Positions 19,513-29,089 of a stretch of 64,000 bases of DNA are shown one piece after another (position 1 is the first letter of the stretch; the number at the start of each line of letters is the position of its first letter). The position numbers and the translations under genes are program-made. The notes below the pieces were generated by a model. It did not search any database and was not told the DNA's origin. It saw nothing but the letters and a program-made list of their open reading frames with translations. Source of the stretch: Rhodobacteraceae bacterium S2214 (GTDB lineage: Bacteria > Pseudomonadota > Alphaproteobacteria > Rhodobacterales > Rhodobacteraceae); assembly GCA_025141675.1 (NCBI GenBank), contig CP081161.1, positions 2,144,001 through 2,208,000 on the forward strand, in the 5' to 3' direction.

Positions 19513-20222
19513 CCGCCCAAGAAACTCGCGCGGACTTCGGGGTTGGCCAGTAGTTCTTTACCCGTACCTGTATGCGCATTGCGCCCCTGTACCAGAACAT
19601 AGGCTTTATCCGCGATTTCAAGCGCTTGCCGCGCGTTCTGTTCCACCATCAGAATGGGGATACCTGTGCGGGCGACTTCGATGATCCGGTCGAACAATTC
19701 GTCCATGACGATAGGTGATACACCCGCTGTCGGCTCATCTAGCATCAAAACCTTGGGCTGGGTCATCAACGCCCGACCAACAGCAACCTGCTGACGTTGA
19801 CCACCAGACAATTCGCCCGCGGCTTGATCACGTTTATCGCGCAGGATCGGAAACAGATCATAGATCTGTTCCATCGTCGGCTTGATATCGTCCGTGCGGA
19901 TGAACCCACCCATTTCAAGGTTTTCTTCAACAGTCATCGACGGGAATATATTGCGAACCTGCGGCACAAACCCCATGCCCTTGATCACGCGGTCTTGCGG
20001 GGACAGGCTGGTGATATCCTCACCATCCAGACGCACGGATCCGGAATGCACGTTCAGCATCCCGAACACAGCCTTCATCGCCGTGGATTTACCCGCGCCA
20101 TTCGGCCCCACGATCACAGCAATTTCGCCCTTTTCGACGGCAATGGTACAGCCGTGCAGAATATCAGGGCCTTTGCCGTAGCCGCCGGTCATTGTATCGC
20201 CAATCAAAAACGGCTCAGACAT
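19509..20222 (-). CDS. livF: ABC transporter ATPase LivF
   Basis: 237-residue ATP-binding subunit. Walker A GPNGAGKST (about 39-47), signature LSGGQRQQVAVGRAL, Walker B PKVLMLDEPT and the switch His in MVEQNAR (Gln-containing LivF variant) are visible. One of two ATPases feeding the LivHM channel. It starts 48 bases after livG. Confidence 0.92.
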   Translation of the reverse strand: MSEPFLIGDTMTGGYGKGPDILHGCTIAVEKGEIAVIVGPNGAGKSTAMKAVFGMLNVHSGSVRLDGEDITSLSPQDRVIKGMGFVPQVRNIFPSMTVEENLEMGGFIRTDDIKPTMEQIYDLFPILRDKRDQAAGELSGGQRQQVAVGRALMTQPKVLMLDEPTAGVSPIVMDELFDRIIEVARTGIPILMVEQNARQALEIADKAYVLVQGRNAHTGTGKELLANPEVRASFLGG

Positions 20223-20270
20223 GTCGTGCTTCCAATTTCATCTGTCCAAAACAATCCACTGCGCACCCGA

Positions 20271-21056
20271 TCACGTTGCAGCCAGCTTGTCTTTGTTCTT
20301 CAATCCAGTGCCCAAATAGGCCTCGATCACTTGTTCATTTGCTTTGATCTCTGCCAGTGTGCCTTCAGCGAGCACCTTGCCTTCGGCCATACAAATAACC
20401 GGATCGCAAAGCCGTTCGATGAAATCCATGTCGTGTTCGATGACGACGAAGGTGTAGCCGCGTTCTTTATTCAATCGGATGATCGCATCACCAATTGTGT
20501 TCAGCAGGGTACGATTCACGCCAGCCCCGACTTCGTCGAGGAACACAATTTTGGCATCGACCATCATCGTCCGGCCAAGTTCCAACAGCTTCTTCTGTCC
20601 ACCGGACAAGTTGCCCGCTTTTTCATGGGTCAGATGATCAATTGTGAGGAATTCGAGAACTTCATCGGCTTTCGCGCCTAACGCTCGTTCTTCTTCGGCG
20701 ATGCCGCGGCGCCCAAACCATGCGTTCCAGAGCGTTTCACCTGATTGGGCACCGGGCACCATCATTAGGTTTTCGCGAACAGTCATGGATGAAAATTCAT
20801 GTGCGATTTGAAAGGTCCGCAGCAACCCTTTATGAAATAATTTATGCGGCGGCAGGCCTGTGATATCTTCACCCGCCATTGTCACACGACCCGCAGTTGG
20901 TTCATGTACGCCCGCGATCACATTGAAAAGCGTGGTTTTTCCGGCTCCGTTCGGGCCGATCAATCCTGTAATTGTCCCTTCGCCGATTTCCAACGACGCA
21001 CCATCAACAGCGCGAAAACCACCAAAGGTTTTCACCAAATTCTCTACGACGATCAT
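20271..21056 (-). CDS. livG: ABC transporter ATPase LivG
   Basis: 261 residues from the ATG at 21056, which has a GGTGGGG element just upstream; a GTG nine bases earlier is an alternative. Walker A is GPNGAGKTT, the signature is LSGGQKKLLELGR, Walker B is AKIVFLDEVGAGV (V-G instead of the usual P-x, seen in some LivG proteins) and the switch is VIEHDMDFIERL. Partner of LivF. Confidence 0.92.
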   Translation of the reverse strand: MIVVENLVKTFGGFRAVDGASLEIGEGTITGLIGPNGAGKTTLFNVIAGVHEPTAGRVTMAGEDITGLPPHKLFHKGLLRTFQIAHEFSSMTVRENLMMVPGAQSGETLWNAWFGRRGIAEEERALGAKADEVLEFLTIDHLTHEKAGNLSGGQKKLLELGRTMMVDAKIVFLDEVGAGVNRTLLNTIGDAIIRLNKERGYTFVVIEHDMDFIERLCDPVICMAEGKVLAEGTLAEIKANEQVIEAYLGTGLKNKDKLAAT

Positions 21057-21104
21057 GATCCCCACCTACCCACGCAATCAGCGTGTCTTATCGTATGGGG
21101 CGGC

Positions 21105-21119
21105 GCGGGATAAACCCGC
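21105..21119 (-). other. Hairpin in the livJ-livG spacer
   Basis: GCGGG-ATAAA-CCCGC forms a 5-bp stem between the binding-protein gene and the transporter genes, with no T tract. Such hairpins often protect the upstream binding-protein mRNA, giving excess binding protein over permease. That role is inferred. Confidence 0.4.
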
Positions 21120-21143
21120 ACCGTCCCAGTGTTTCAAGTCCGA

Positions 21144-22328
21144 TTAACGGTAACCGATGGTGGAATATTCGCCGTCAGCGAATTCGATCTCTTGGTAGTT
21201 ACCAGCAGATTCACCCGGTCCGATCAGTTCAACAGCGGATGCACCAACGTAGTCGATGTCTTCGCCAGCTGCGATCAGTTCAAGACCTTTGGCTAGTTCA
21301 CCCGGCATGATTTCAACGCCCGGTGCGTTTGCGACGTCCATCACGTGATCTTTGAAGTCAGCAGAATCAGAAGACCCAGCCGCTTGCATCGCCAACATGA
21401 TCAGGGCAGCAGCGTCATAAGATTCAGGTGCGAATGCGCCTGTACCGTCAAAGCCAGCAGCTTCAGCCAGTTCAACAAACTTGCCAGCACCTGCGTTGTC
21501 AGTACCCGGGTATGCGCCGTAAGAACCGTTCAGTTCCTCACCGAAGTTTTCGTTCAGCTTTGCGCCAACCATGCCGTCTGGGAAGTAGAACGTGTCAAAC
21601 GCGCCAGAATCAAGCGCACCGCGCACAACGCCGGAACCGCCTTGGTCAACGTAGCCCGCAACAACCAGAACTTCGCCGCCAGCGGATGCCAATGCACCAA
21701 CTTCAGCCGCGTAGTCAGCTTTGCCGTCTTCGTGTGCGGCAGAGATTGTCACCGTGCCGCCAGCTGCCTCAAAAGCACCTTGGAACGCATCAGCAAGACC
21801 CTTGCCGTAGTCGTTGTTTGTGTATGTCAAAGCAACTTCGGAAATGCCGCGATCTTGCAGGATTTCTGTGATGATCACGCCCTGACGTGCGTCAGACGGG
21901 GCTGTGCGGAAGAACAGACCGTTGTCTTCTGCTGTGGAGAGGCCCGGTGATGTCGCGGATGGCGAAATCATCACTGTGCCGTTTGGCAGTGCCACGTTGG
22001 ACAGGATAGCACCTGTGACGCCGGAACAATCAGCGCCCATGATGGCGTTCACGCCTTCGGCTGTGATCAAACGTTCTGCAGCAGTTGTCGCCGCACCCGC
22101 ATCGATACATGTGGAATCGCCGCGTACTGATGTGACGGTTGAACCGTCGAGCAATGCGCCGGATTCGCTGACTTCAGCCATGGCGAGTTCAGCACCAGCA
22201 CCCATCGCAGGTGTGATGGATTCAAGTGGACCGGTAAAACCGAGGATCACACCAATTTTTACGTCTTCAGCAAAAGCCGCACCAGCAGTCATTGCAATGG
22301 CTGTTGAAGCCATCAAAAGATTTTTCAT
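21144..22328 (-). CDS. livJ: Branched-chain amino acid-type periplasmic binding protein
   Basis: 394 residues. MKNLLMASTAIAMTAGAAFAE is a clear Sec signal peptide cut after AFA. The mature start VKIGVILGFTGPLESITP and the core (IMGADCSGVTGAILSNVALP, FRTAPSDARQGV, VALTYTNNDYGKGLAD) are Peripla_BP_6/Liv type. Ligand cannot be set from sequence: members bind leucine-like amino acids, but also amides and aromatic compounds. First gene of the operon; the GGGAG ribosome-binding site is strong. The acidic composition fits a marine periplasm. Confidence 0.9.
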   Translation of the reverse strand: MKNLLMASTAIAMTAGAAFAEDVKIGVILGFTGPLESITPAMGAGAELAMAEVSESGALLDGSTVTSVRGDSTCIDAGAATTAAERLITAEGVNAIMGADCSGVTGAILSNVALPNGTVMISPSATSPGLSTAEDNGLFFRTAPSDARQGVIITEILQDRGISEVALTYTNNDYGKGLADAFQGAFEAAGGTVTISAAHEDGKADYAAEVGALASAGGEVLVVAGYVDQGGSGVVRGALDSGAFDTFYFPDGMVGAKLNENFGEELNGSYGAYPGTDNAGAGKFVELAEAAGFDGTGAFAPESYDAAALIMLAMQAAGSSDSADFKDHVMDVANAPGVEIMPGELAKGLELIAAGEDIDYVGASAVELIGPGESAGNYQEIEFADGEYSTIGYR

Positions 22329-22501
22329 TTTTTGTCTCCCTAGTGGATGTATTTGTCATCCTGCCAAAAAGTTTACGCAGAGCATTTCAAAAAGGGAAGG
22401 GGAGCGCGTCTGATATGCCGTAGAAAGGCAGATTGACGTAAGGTTCACTCAAGATTGCGCGATTTTCCTAAAAGGGACGCATGCTTTAGACGGAAAACAC
22501 T

Positions 22502-23416
22502 TTAGCGCAGCAGCGGTAAAACGTGGATTGCACGCCGTGTCGCCTGAAATGTCGCATCGGGACGTCCGCGCCGCGGCTCTCCTGGGGCTGCATAATTTAG
22601 TTCGTCATTCATGATCCGCGCACCATCGAAGAAGTCGATGTGATTGGTTCCACCGCTAAGTCGGTGAAAGTAGATGATTGCGGGTGTGTCGCGAATACGC
22701 GAGTAAATATCGCGGCCCGACATGCTGCGGTGGATGCTATAGGCCGTGAAATTCCAAAAACCCGAGATGTAATTGAAGACGCGGCGCGCACTTGCATCGT
22801 GCGCCTCCAAACCACCGCCGCACAGCGCAGAATTGGGGGAATGGACGTACAGTTCCCCGACGCGGCTTGGCGACAGGTGAAAGCCGATGTTGCACCGCGC
22901 CAATGCAATCGTCAGGCGGATAGCACATTGATGGGTGATTCCGCGTTGGCAAGGCTTGCCGCCAACCGCTGTGAATGCGCCGTATTGCTGGCGCAGTTGT
23001 GTACCAGTCGGCAATCTCGGTGTGCTGCGGGCTAATGTGGCCGGTGTCTCGACCGGTGGGGCTGCGGCGGCGGCGGTTGTGGGCGTTAAGGGGGCAATGT
23101 TTAGTGGAACAAGCAGGCTGTCCATCAACAACAACGTCTCGCGATCCGCAATGCCTGTGCCATTGCCTGTCGCACCACCGGCTGAATTATCGTGCTGGAA
23201 TCTTTTGAGTGCGCGGAATGTTTCCCCGCCAAAGTCCCCGTCGAACATCCCGTCGGCCCCGATGGAACGCCGCATTGTGGCGACCTGCAGGTCGCGCAAC
23301 GCTTGTTGCAACAACCGAACCGCATCGCGATCCGGCTCACCACGCCTGATCACCGGATTATTGTTGGCGGCGGCATTCAATCTTTGATTATTGATAAACA
23401 AACGGCTTCGCAGCAT
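22502..23416 (-). CDS. Peptidoglycan-binding domain fused to a Tae4-like amidase
   Basis: 304 residues from the ATG at 23416 (a TTG 12 bases earlier is possible). Residues about 28-75 form a PG_binding_1-like domain (DAVRLLQQALRDL, GMFDGDFGGETFRALKRFQ). A Pro/Ala/Thr linker follows (about 108-135). Residues about 140-300 resemble type VI amidase effector Tae4: QCAIRLTIAL gives catalytic Cys164 and NHIDFFDG gives His259. Tae4 enzymes cut the gamma-D-Glu-mDAP bond. There is no signal peptide, no T6SS gene and no recognisable immunity gene next to it. A lysin or orphan effector are both possible; the family call rests on two motifs. Confidence 0.65.
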   Translation of the reverse strand: MLRSRLFINNQRLNAAANNNPVIRRGEPDRDAVRLLQQALRDLQVATMRRSIGADGMFDGDFGGETFRALKRFQHDNSAGGATGNGTGIADRETLLLMDSLLVPLNIAPLTPTTAAAAAPPVETPATLARSTPRLPTGTQLRQQYGAFTAVGGKPCQRGITHQCAIRLTIALARCNIGFHLSPSRVGELYVHSPNSALCGGGLEAHDASARRVFNYISGFWNFTAYSIHRSMSGRDIYSRIRDTPAIIYFHRLSGGTNHIDFFDGARIMNDELNYAAPGEPRRGRPDATFQATRRAIHVLPLLR

Positions 23417-23507
23417 TGAGCAATCCAATCTGTGGCAGTGTGTATGCCAAGATCATTCAATGTGACGGTGCACCTGTAAAGGTCAGGAAATACTGACCCA
23501 CGGACGA

Positions 23508-24506
23508 TCACACGGGCGATGACGCCTGCGTTCCGCGTTCGCGGTAAGGTGTCGTATTGTAATGCGACCGATAGCATTTCGAGAAATGCGACGGTGACGC
23601 GAAACCACAGGCCAAGGCCACGTTAATCACCGTCATATCGGTTTGCATCAACAGGTTACGGGCACGGCCTAACCTTAGTTCCATGTAGTACCGTTTGGGG
23701 CTGCGGGACAGATACCGCCGGAACAAGCGTTCTAGTTGACGTGTCGACATGCCAACTTCTTTTGCTAGCACAGCAGGGCTGATCGGCTCTTCGATATTCT
23801 TTTCCATCATCTGAATGACACGGCTTAGCTTGGGATGCCGGACACCAATACGTGTCGGAACGGATAGACGTTGGGTATCTTGGTCGGTGCGGATGGACGA
23901 ATAAATCAATTGATCGGCGACCGCGTTCGCCAAATCTTCGCCGTGGTCTTGGGCGATGATCTTGAGCATCAGATCAATAGATGCGGTGCCGCCCGCCGTG
24001 GTGATCCGGTTGCCATCAATCACGTAGACCGACTTCGTCAGTTCAATATCTTCGAATTCTTCGATAAAGCTGTCTTGGTTTTCCCAATGGATCGTCGCTT
24101 TCTTACCATCCAACAATCCGGCTTTGGCCAACGTATAACCAGCCGTACACAGCCCGGCCATCGTCACACCGCGTCTTGCTTCACGGCGCACCCAATTCAG
24201 AACCTTTTTCGTTGTGGCCGCTTGGATGTTCACGCCACCGCAAATCATGACGATATCGTCGCGGTTCAGCTCATCCAGATCGGCATCAAGCTGAAACGAA
24301 CACCCGTTGGAACACGTCGCCATCCCGCTGTCTTCACCGATAAAACGCCAGTCATAAAGCGGCTGGCCAGCTGTCCGGTTTGCAATGCGCAAACTTTCAA
24401 CAGCACTTGCAAAGCAAAGCATCGTGAATTGATCGAGCAGAACAAACACAAACCGTTTCGGTTTGCCCAAGTCATTCGTCAAAGTGGGGGTGTCAGAAAC
24501 GCTCAT
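23508..24506 (-). CDS. GlxA-family transcriptional regulator (DJ-1/PfpI + AraC HTH)
   Basis: 332 residues. An amidotransferase-like DJ-1/PfpI domain (about 17-190) has the nucleophile-elbow Cys in AGLCTAGYTLAKAG. It is followed by a C-terminal AraC/XylS double HTH (about 225-325: ISPAVLAKEVGMSTRQLERLF and VINVALACGFASPSHFSKCYR). Relatives control amino acid and quaternary-amine catabolism (glycine betaine, carnitine, arginine); the effector is not known here. Transcribed away from the DAHP synthase gene across a 198-base gap. Confidence 0.88.
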   Translation of the reverse strand: MSVSDTPTLTNDLGKPKRFVFVLLDQFTMLCFASAVESLRIANRTAGQPLYDWRFIGEDSGMATCSNGCSFQLDADLDELNRDDIVMICGGVNIQAATTKKVLNWVRREARRGVTMAGLCTAGYTLAKAGLLDGKKATIHWENQDSFIEEFEDIELTKSVYVIDGNRITTAGGTASIDLMLKIIAQDHGEDLANAVADQLIYSSIRTDQDTQRLSVPTRIGVRHPKLSRVIQMMEKNIEEPISPAVLAKEVGMSTRQLERLFRRYLSRSPKRYYMELRLGRARNLLMQTDMTVINVALACGFASPSHFSKCYRSHYNTTPYRERGTQASSPV

Positions 24507-24574
24507 ATTTCACGCCTGTATCGTCGTTGTTCTGGCATCCTTTGCGACAAAATGCGCCTCTGACAAGTCATTTC

Positions 24575-24588
24575 GTCATGATGATGAC
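24575..24588. promoter_or_regulatory. Inverted repeat between the GlxA-type gene and DAHP synthase
   Basis: GTCAT-GATG-ATGAC is a short inverted repeat about 70 bases upstream of the GlxA-type start and 32 bases before the predicted -35 of the DAHP synthase promoter. It could be an operator for either gene; no specific regulator is recognised. Confidence 0.3.
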
Positions 24589-24619
24589 ATTTGACACCCT
24601 CAATTGCGGGACTTTGGCA

Positions 24620-24648
24620 TTGGAAGCCTTGGCGTTACACAGTATAAG
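24620..24648 (+). promoter_or_regulatory. Predicted sigma-70 promoter of DAHP synthase
   Basis: TTGGAA (24620-24625) and TATAAG (24643-24648) are separated by exactly 17 bases. Transcription would begin about 50 bases before the ATG at 24705, leaving no room for a long regulatory leader. Housekeeping-type hexamers; not tested. Confidence 0.55.
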
Positions 24649-24704
24649 CAGAGACCGATCATCTTGGTCGTGTAGCAAAAACTGATAGAATTTGGAGCGA
24701 GACA

Positions 24705-26075
24705 ATGACGACATGGCAAAAAACGGACTGGCGCAGCAAGCCCCGGATCCAAATGCCAACCTATACCGACGCGGCGGCTTTGAAAGCTGTCGAAGCGCGG
24801 TTGTCGTCATATCCACCATTGGTATTTGCAGGTGAAGCACGCCGTCTGCGCGATCATCTGGCAGCATGCGGACGCGGCGACGCGTTCTTGCTGCAAGGTG
24901 GGGATTGCGCGGAAAGCTTTGCTGAATTCTCAGCCGACGGCATCCGCGACACGTTCAAAGTGATGCTGCAGATGGCGATGGTGCTGACATACGGCGCAAA
25001 AGTACCTGTCGTAAAGGTTGGTCGCATGGCCGGCCAAATGGCGAAACCACGGTCCGCAGACACAGAGACAGTCGATGGCGTGGAACTGCCAAGCTACCGC
25101 GGCGACATCATCAACGGTTTTGATTTCACCGAAGCCGCACGTGTGCCTGATCCAGAACGCATGACACAGGCCTACATGCAGGCTGCTGCAACGTTGAACC
25201 TTCTGCGCGCTTTCTCAACTGGCGGCTACGCTGACGTGCACAAAGTCCACCAGTGGACATTGGGCTTCACAGACGCGGCTGGCGCTGCAAAATACCGTGA
25301 TATGGCAGAGCGTATTTCAGATACGCTGGCCTTCATGGAAGCGGCTGGTATCTCAACAGAAACAAACCACGAGCTGAGCACTGTTGAATTCTACACATCC
25401 CACGAAGCCCTACTTCTGGAATATGAAGAAGCCCTGACACGTGTTGATTCAACATCTGGCAAAATGCTGGCTGGTTCCGGCCACATGATCTGGATCGGTG
25501 ACCGGACACGTCAGCCTGACGGTGCGCATGTTGAATTCTGTTCTGGCGTGCAAAACCCGATCGGTCTGAAATGCGGTCCAACCATGACAACAGGGCACCT
25601 GAAGGCACTGATGGCAAAGCTGAACCCACACAACGAAGAAGGTCGTTTGACCCTCATCGCGCGTTTCGGTGCTGGCTCTGTTGGTGAACACCTGCCACGC
25701 TTGATCAAAGCCGTGCAGGAAGAAGGTGCGAACGTGACTTGGACGTGTGATGCGATGCACGGCAACACGATCAAATCGTCAACGGGCTACAAAACTCGTC
25801 CATTCGATAGCGTCCTGCGTGAAGTGAAGGAATTCTTCGGCGTGCATAACGCAGAAGGTACAATTCCGGGCGGTGTGCATTTCGAAATGACCGGCGCAGA
25901 CGTTACTGAGTGCACAGGCGGTGTCCGTGCGGTGACGGACGAAAACCTAGCCGATCGGTATCACACTGCTTGCGATCCACGTTTGAACGCGTCTCAGTCT
26001 TTGGAACTTGCGTTCCTCGTTTCTGAAGAACTGTCCAACCGTCGCACACAGCTGAAAGCAGCTGCAGCAGGCTAA
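24705..26075 (+). CDS. Class II 3-deoxy-7-phosphoheptulonate (DAHP) synthase
   Basis: 456-residue enzyme condensing phosphoenolpyruvate and erythrose 4-phosphate, the first step of the shikimate pathway. Length and blocks are those of the class II (plant/AroH-II) type: [80 protein letters not shown] and the terminal [17 protein letters not shown]. Start supported by GGAG 11 bases upstream. The downstream shikimate gene aroQ is 12 kb away, so the pathway is scattered. Confidence 0.95.
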   Translation: MTTWQKTDWRSKPRIQMPTYTDAAALKAVEARLSSYPPLVFAGEARRLRDHLAACGRGDAFLLQGGDCAESFAEFSADGIRDTFKVMLQMAMVLTYGAKVPVVKVGRMAGQMAKPRSADTETVDGVELPSYRGDIINGFDFTEAARVPDPERMTQAYMQAAATLNLLRAFSTGGYADVHKVHQWTLGFTDAAGAAKYRDMAERISDTLAFMEAAGISTETNHELSTVEFYTSHEALLLEYEEALTRVDSTSGKMLAGSGHMIWIGDRTRQPDGAHVEFCSGVQNPIGLKCGPTMTTGHLKALMAKLNPHNEEGRLTLIARFGAGSVGEHLPRLIKAVQEEGANVTWTCDAMHGNTIKSSTGYKTRPFDSVLREVKEFFGVHNAEGTIPGGVHFEMTGADVTECTGGVRAVTDENLADRYHTACDPRLNASQSLELAFLVSEELSNRRTQLKAAAAG

Positions 26076-26100
26076 GCGCGCTGCGCACACGATATAAAAG

Positions 26101-26130
26101 AGGGCGGATCCAAATGGGTCGGCCCTTTTT
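26101..26130 (+). terminator. Rho-independent terminator after DAHP synthase
   Basis: An 11-bp stem with one G-G mismatch and one G-T pair (26101-26111 with 26116-26126, loop AAAT) is followed by TTTTT. It lies 25 bases after the stop codon and also just beyond the end of the convergent PAS gene. Confidence 0.85.
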
Positions 26131-26134
26131 CGTT

Positions 26135-26836
26135 TCAGGTGTTATCGACGACCAAACGCAAAGCTGGCGTAGGTGTCGAGGTAGGCTGTAACGCAGGCGG
26201 TTCCCATATCTGCGGGGAAGGGAGCGGCGGTGTGGCGACCGGTGCGACATCCGGATACTTCAGGATTTCGTGGACCGTGCGGATGACAGGCTGCACAGGT
26301 TCGCTGCGCAACGACTGTTCGCTATCAAATTCAAACCGAAGCGGACGCCGTCCCGCACGTCCGTCAATCACGATCGCGCCGAAAATACGGTTCACCGCCT
26401 CACCATCGTGCTTCAATGGCAGTAGCAACATCCGACCACGCAATGGGCTGCGGCCTAGGCCACGTGGCGCGACCAATGGGATTTCGCTAATTTCAGGCCC
26501 TTCACATACGTCGTAAATAATCGGCGCAACCATTTCACGGCCCATTGGTGTGAAAAGCGCGCTGATCGGCATGCCGCGTGGCTCAAGATTCAGTATTTGG
26601 TGAATAGCGCGACCAGCAACGCGAAAACGCGCGACGGACGGGGTGACACGTTCCAAGGTAAAACAATGCGCAAGGCTATCCGACAACGGTCCAGGTGTCA
26701 TATCAACACGGTTTGGCAGGGCCGATCCTTTGCGCATATCCTGCCAATGCGCTTCGACACGCGTTAGAACGTCTTCGCCCGCCTGATCGTGAAACGGGGT
26801 GCGGTGTTGGGTTGTATACTCACGCTCATTGGGCAT
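26135..26836 (-). CDS. PAS_5 (DUF1457) domain protein
   Basis: 233 residues. The core (about 25-175) matches the PAS_5/DUF1457 family of alphaproteobacteria: an LSDSLAHCFTLERV start, RFRVAGRAIHQILNLEPRGMPISALF, then ARGLGRSPLRGRMLLLPL and IFGAIVIDGRAG. The tail is Pro-rich. No output domain is present. Families of this type in Caulobacterales and Rhodobacterales are often cell-cycle regulated. The upstream region carries candidate CtrA boxes, which supports cell-cycle control here (inference). Confidence 0.8.
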   Translation of the reverse strand: MPNEREYTTQHRTPFHDQAGEDVLTRVEAHWQDMRKGSALPNRVDMTPGPLSDSLAHCFTLERVTPSVARFRVAGRAIHQILNLEPRGMPISALFTPMGREMVAPIIYDVCEGPEISEIPLVAPRGLGRSPLRGRMLLLPLKHDGEAVNRIFGAIVIDGRAGRRPLRFEFDSEQSLRSEPVQPVIRTVHEILKYPDVAPVATPPLPSPQIWEPPALQPTSTPTPALRLVVDNT

Positions 26837-26875
26837 CTGACTGTCCTTCGTCGGCCTTCATCAATTGCGTACAAG

Positions 26876-26923
26876 TTAACAGAAAGTTACCACAAATCAC
26901 TTAACAAAGGATTAATGGGTTAA
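26876..26923. promoter_or_regulatory. Candidate CtrA-binding sites
   Basis: CtrA binds TTAA-N7-TTAA. A perfect copy is at 26901-26915 (TTAA-CAAAGGA-TTAA). A near copy, TTAA-CAGAAAG-TTAC, is at 26876-26890, and a further TTAA half-site is at 26920-26923. They lie 40-87 bases upstream of the PAS_5 gene start and about 104-151 bases before yicC. The cluster of sites, rather than one match, makes this worth recording. Confidence 0.5.
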
Positions 26924-27026
26924 CGGACCACTGCGACGCCCCACCGCAAAAGCAAGCGAGTCTTGTTTGCCGACTCATTGATTTCGCAGTACGAATAACT
27001 GAGCCACACAGCAAAGCGAGACCACC

Positions 27027-27926
27027 ATGATCCAATCAATGACAGCATTTGCCAGCCGGACAGGCCATGCGGATGGGGCAACTTGGGCGTGGGAGGTGCG
27101 GAGCGTGAACGCACGCGGATTGGATCTACGGCTACGACTGCCGGACGGCATTGATGGGCTGGAAGCCGACATTCGCGCGGCATTCACCAAGGCGATCAAA
27201 CGCGGCAATGTCAGCCTGACATTGCGTCTTACAATGAATGATACAGCGCAAAACCTGTCTTTGGACGAAGCGCAATTGGACCGCGTGCTCGGCGCGCTGG
27301 ACGTCATTCAGGAACGCGCATTTACGATGGGTGTGACCCTTGGCCAACCAACAACTGCGGATGTCCTGAACCAACGGGGCGTTGTGCAAAACGCGGGCAA
27401 CGAAGGGCCGAGTGCTGAAATCGTGGCGGCGATCAAAGCAGATATCGGACCGCTTCTGCATGATCTGGTGAACATGCGGGAACGCGAAGGCCAAAGCCTG
27501 AACGCGATCATCGCAACACAATTGTCTGATATCGCAGGGAATATCGCAAACGCAGAAGCCGCTATCATCGAACGACGCCCTGAGGCGGAAAAAGCGCTGC
27601 AAACGGCGATGGAACGTGTGCTCAGCAATACCGACCTTGATCCGGACAAGCTGGCACAGGAAATGGCCGCATTGGCCGTCAAAACCGATGTGACCGAAGA
27701 AATCGACCGCCTGAAAGCACATGTCACCGCCGCGTCCGAACTGCTCGAAGTGGCGCAAAAAGAATATCACCCTGTGGGCCGGAAACTGGATTTCCTGTCA
27801 CAGGAATTTAACCGCGAAGCTAATACGCTGTGTTCCAAAGCGCAGCACACAAAACTGACCGGGATCGGGCTTGAACTCAAAACACTTATCGATCAGATGC
27901 GCGAACAGATTCAGAATGTGGAGTAA
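27027..27926 (+). CDS. YicC-family endoribonuclease
   Basis: 299 residues with the two conserved YicC blocks: MIQSMTAFASRTG and WEVRSVNARGLDLRLRLP at the N-terminus, and the DUF1732 C-terminus (TDVTEEIDRLKAHV, GRKLDFLSQEFNREANTLCSKA). YicC of Escherichia coli is an RNase affecting small-RNA turnover. It sits three bases before gmk, the usual yicC-gmk pairing in proteobacteria. Confidence 0.92.
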   Translation: MIQSMTAFASRTGHADGATWAWEVRSVNARGLDLRLRLPDGIDGLEADIRAAFTKAIKRGNVSLTLRLTMNDTAQNLSLDEAQLDRVLGALDVIQERAFTMGVTLGQPTTADVLNQRGVVQNAGNEGPSAEIVAAIKADIGPLLHDLVNMREREGQSLNAIIATQLSDIAGNIANAEAAIIERRPEAEKALQTAMERVLSNTDLDPDKLAQEMAALAVKTDVTEEIDRLKAHVTAASELLEVAQKEYHPVGRKLDFLSQEFNREANTLCSKAQHTKLTGIGLELKTLIDQMREQIQNVE

Positions 27927-27929
27927 CTA

Positions 27930-28565
27930 ATGGCGCGTCGTGGACTACTAATTATTTTGTCTTCTCCATCCGGTGCAGGCAAATCGACTTTGGCGCGCGC
28001 ATTGCGGAAATGGGACGACACACTGCGGTTTTCCGTTTCGGCGACGACACGTGCTCCGCGTCAGGGTGAAGTCGATGGCCAAGACTATTTCTTCGTGACA
28101 GAAGAAACCTTTAAGCGACAGGTTTCAGACAAAGAAATGCTCGAACACGCTCGCGTTTTCGGAAATTACTACGGATCGCCACAAGGTCCCGTGTCAGAAG
28201 CAATCGAAGCGGGGCGTGATGTTTTGTTCGATATCGACTGGCAGGGCGCGCAGCAGATTTCCACATCTGCGTTGAAGGATCACGTGTTGTCGATCTTCAT
28301 CCTGCCGCCGTCCATCACAGAACTGCACCGTCGCCTCGTCTCGCGTGGACAAGACGACGATGAGACAATCGAAAAGCGGATGCAAAAAAGCTGGGACGAA
28401 ATCAGTCACTGGGACGGGTATGACTATGTTCTGGTGAACGATGATCTGGCCACCACCGAAGAACGACTGAAAACCATCATTTCCGCTGAACGTCTAAGGG
28501 CCAGTCAGCAACCTGATCTGATGGATCACGTCCGCACGCTGCAAGATCAATTCGAGGAACGCTAA
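27930..28565 (+). CDS. gmk: Guanylate kinase
   Basis: 211 residues; phosphorylates GMP to GDP with ATP. P-loop [15 protein letters not shown] (about 10-24), the GMP-binding [20 protein letters not shown] block and the lid ([18 protein letters not shown]) are intact. Its stop overlaps the next start by one base (TAATG). Confidence 0.96.
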   Translation: MARRGLLIILSSPSGAGKSTLARALRKWDDTLRFSVSATTRAPRQGEVDGQDYFFVTEETFKRQVSDKEMLEHARVFGNYYGSPQGPVSEAIEAGRDVLFDIDWQGAQQISTSALKDHVLSIFILPPSITELHRRLVSRGQDDDETIEKRMQKSWDEISHWDGYDYVLVNDDLATTEERLKTIISAERLRASQQPDLMDHVRTLQDQFEER

Positions 28566-29089
28566 TGTTGTATGAAATCAATGACGTACGACCACAAGTC
28601 GATCCAACCGCATGGATAGCACCCGGCACGCATGTCATTGGTAATACGGCACTTCTTGCCAATTCATCGGTCTGGTTCGGGACAACGATCCGTGGCGATA
28701 ACGAACCTATTGTGGTCGGTGAAGGCAGCAACGTGCAGGAAAACTGCGTTTTGCATACTGATCCGGGTAGCCCGCTGACCATCGGGACAAATTGCACCAT
28801 CGGTCACAAAGCAATGCTGCACGGCTGTACCATCGGCGATAACAGTCTTGTCGGCATGGGCGCTACCATCCTGAACGGGGCCGTGATCGGGAAAAACTGC
28901 CTCATTGGGGCAGGGGCTTTGGTGACCGAAGGCAAGGTGATCCCGGATGGGTCGCTTGTCATGGGATCACCAGGCAAAATCGTGCGGGACCTTGATGCGG
29001 CTGCAATCAAAGGGCTGACGCTATCTGCAATCCACTACCAACAAAACGCAGCGCGTTTTCGGGATGGGCTGAAAGTAATCGCTGACTAA
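28565..29089 (+). CDS. Gamma-class carbonic anhydrase family protein
   Basis: 174 residues of left-handed beta-helix hexapeptide repeats. Zn-ligand positions are kept: CVLHTD and [10 protein letters not shown], with TIRGD before them, as in YrdA/CaiE/gamma-CA proteins. Catalytic activity in this subgroup is variable. It is cotranscribed with yicC-gmk (one-base overlap) and its stop overlaps the convergent gene by four bases. Confidence 0.9.
   Translation: MLYEINDVRPQVDPTAWIAPGTHVIGNTALLANSSVWFGTTIRGDNEPIVVGEGSNVQENCVLHTDPGSPLTIGTNCTIGHKAMLHGCTIGDNSLVGMGATILNGAVIGKNCLIGAGALVTEGKVIPDGSLVMGSPGKIVRDLDAAAIKGLTLSAIHYQQNAARFRDGLKVIAD

Noticed and set aside
27132..27770. 212-codon minus-strand frame opposite yicC
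   Set aside because: Antisense to a conserved gene; His/Phe/Cys-rich translation without motifs.
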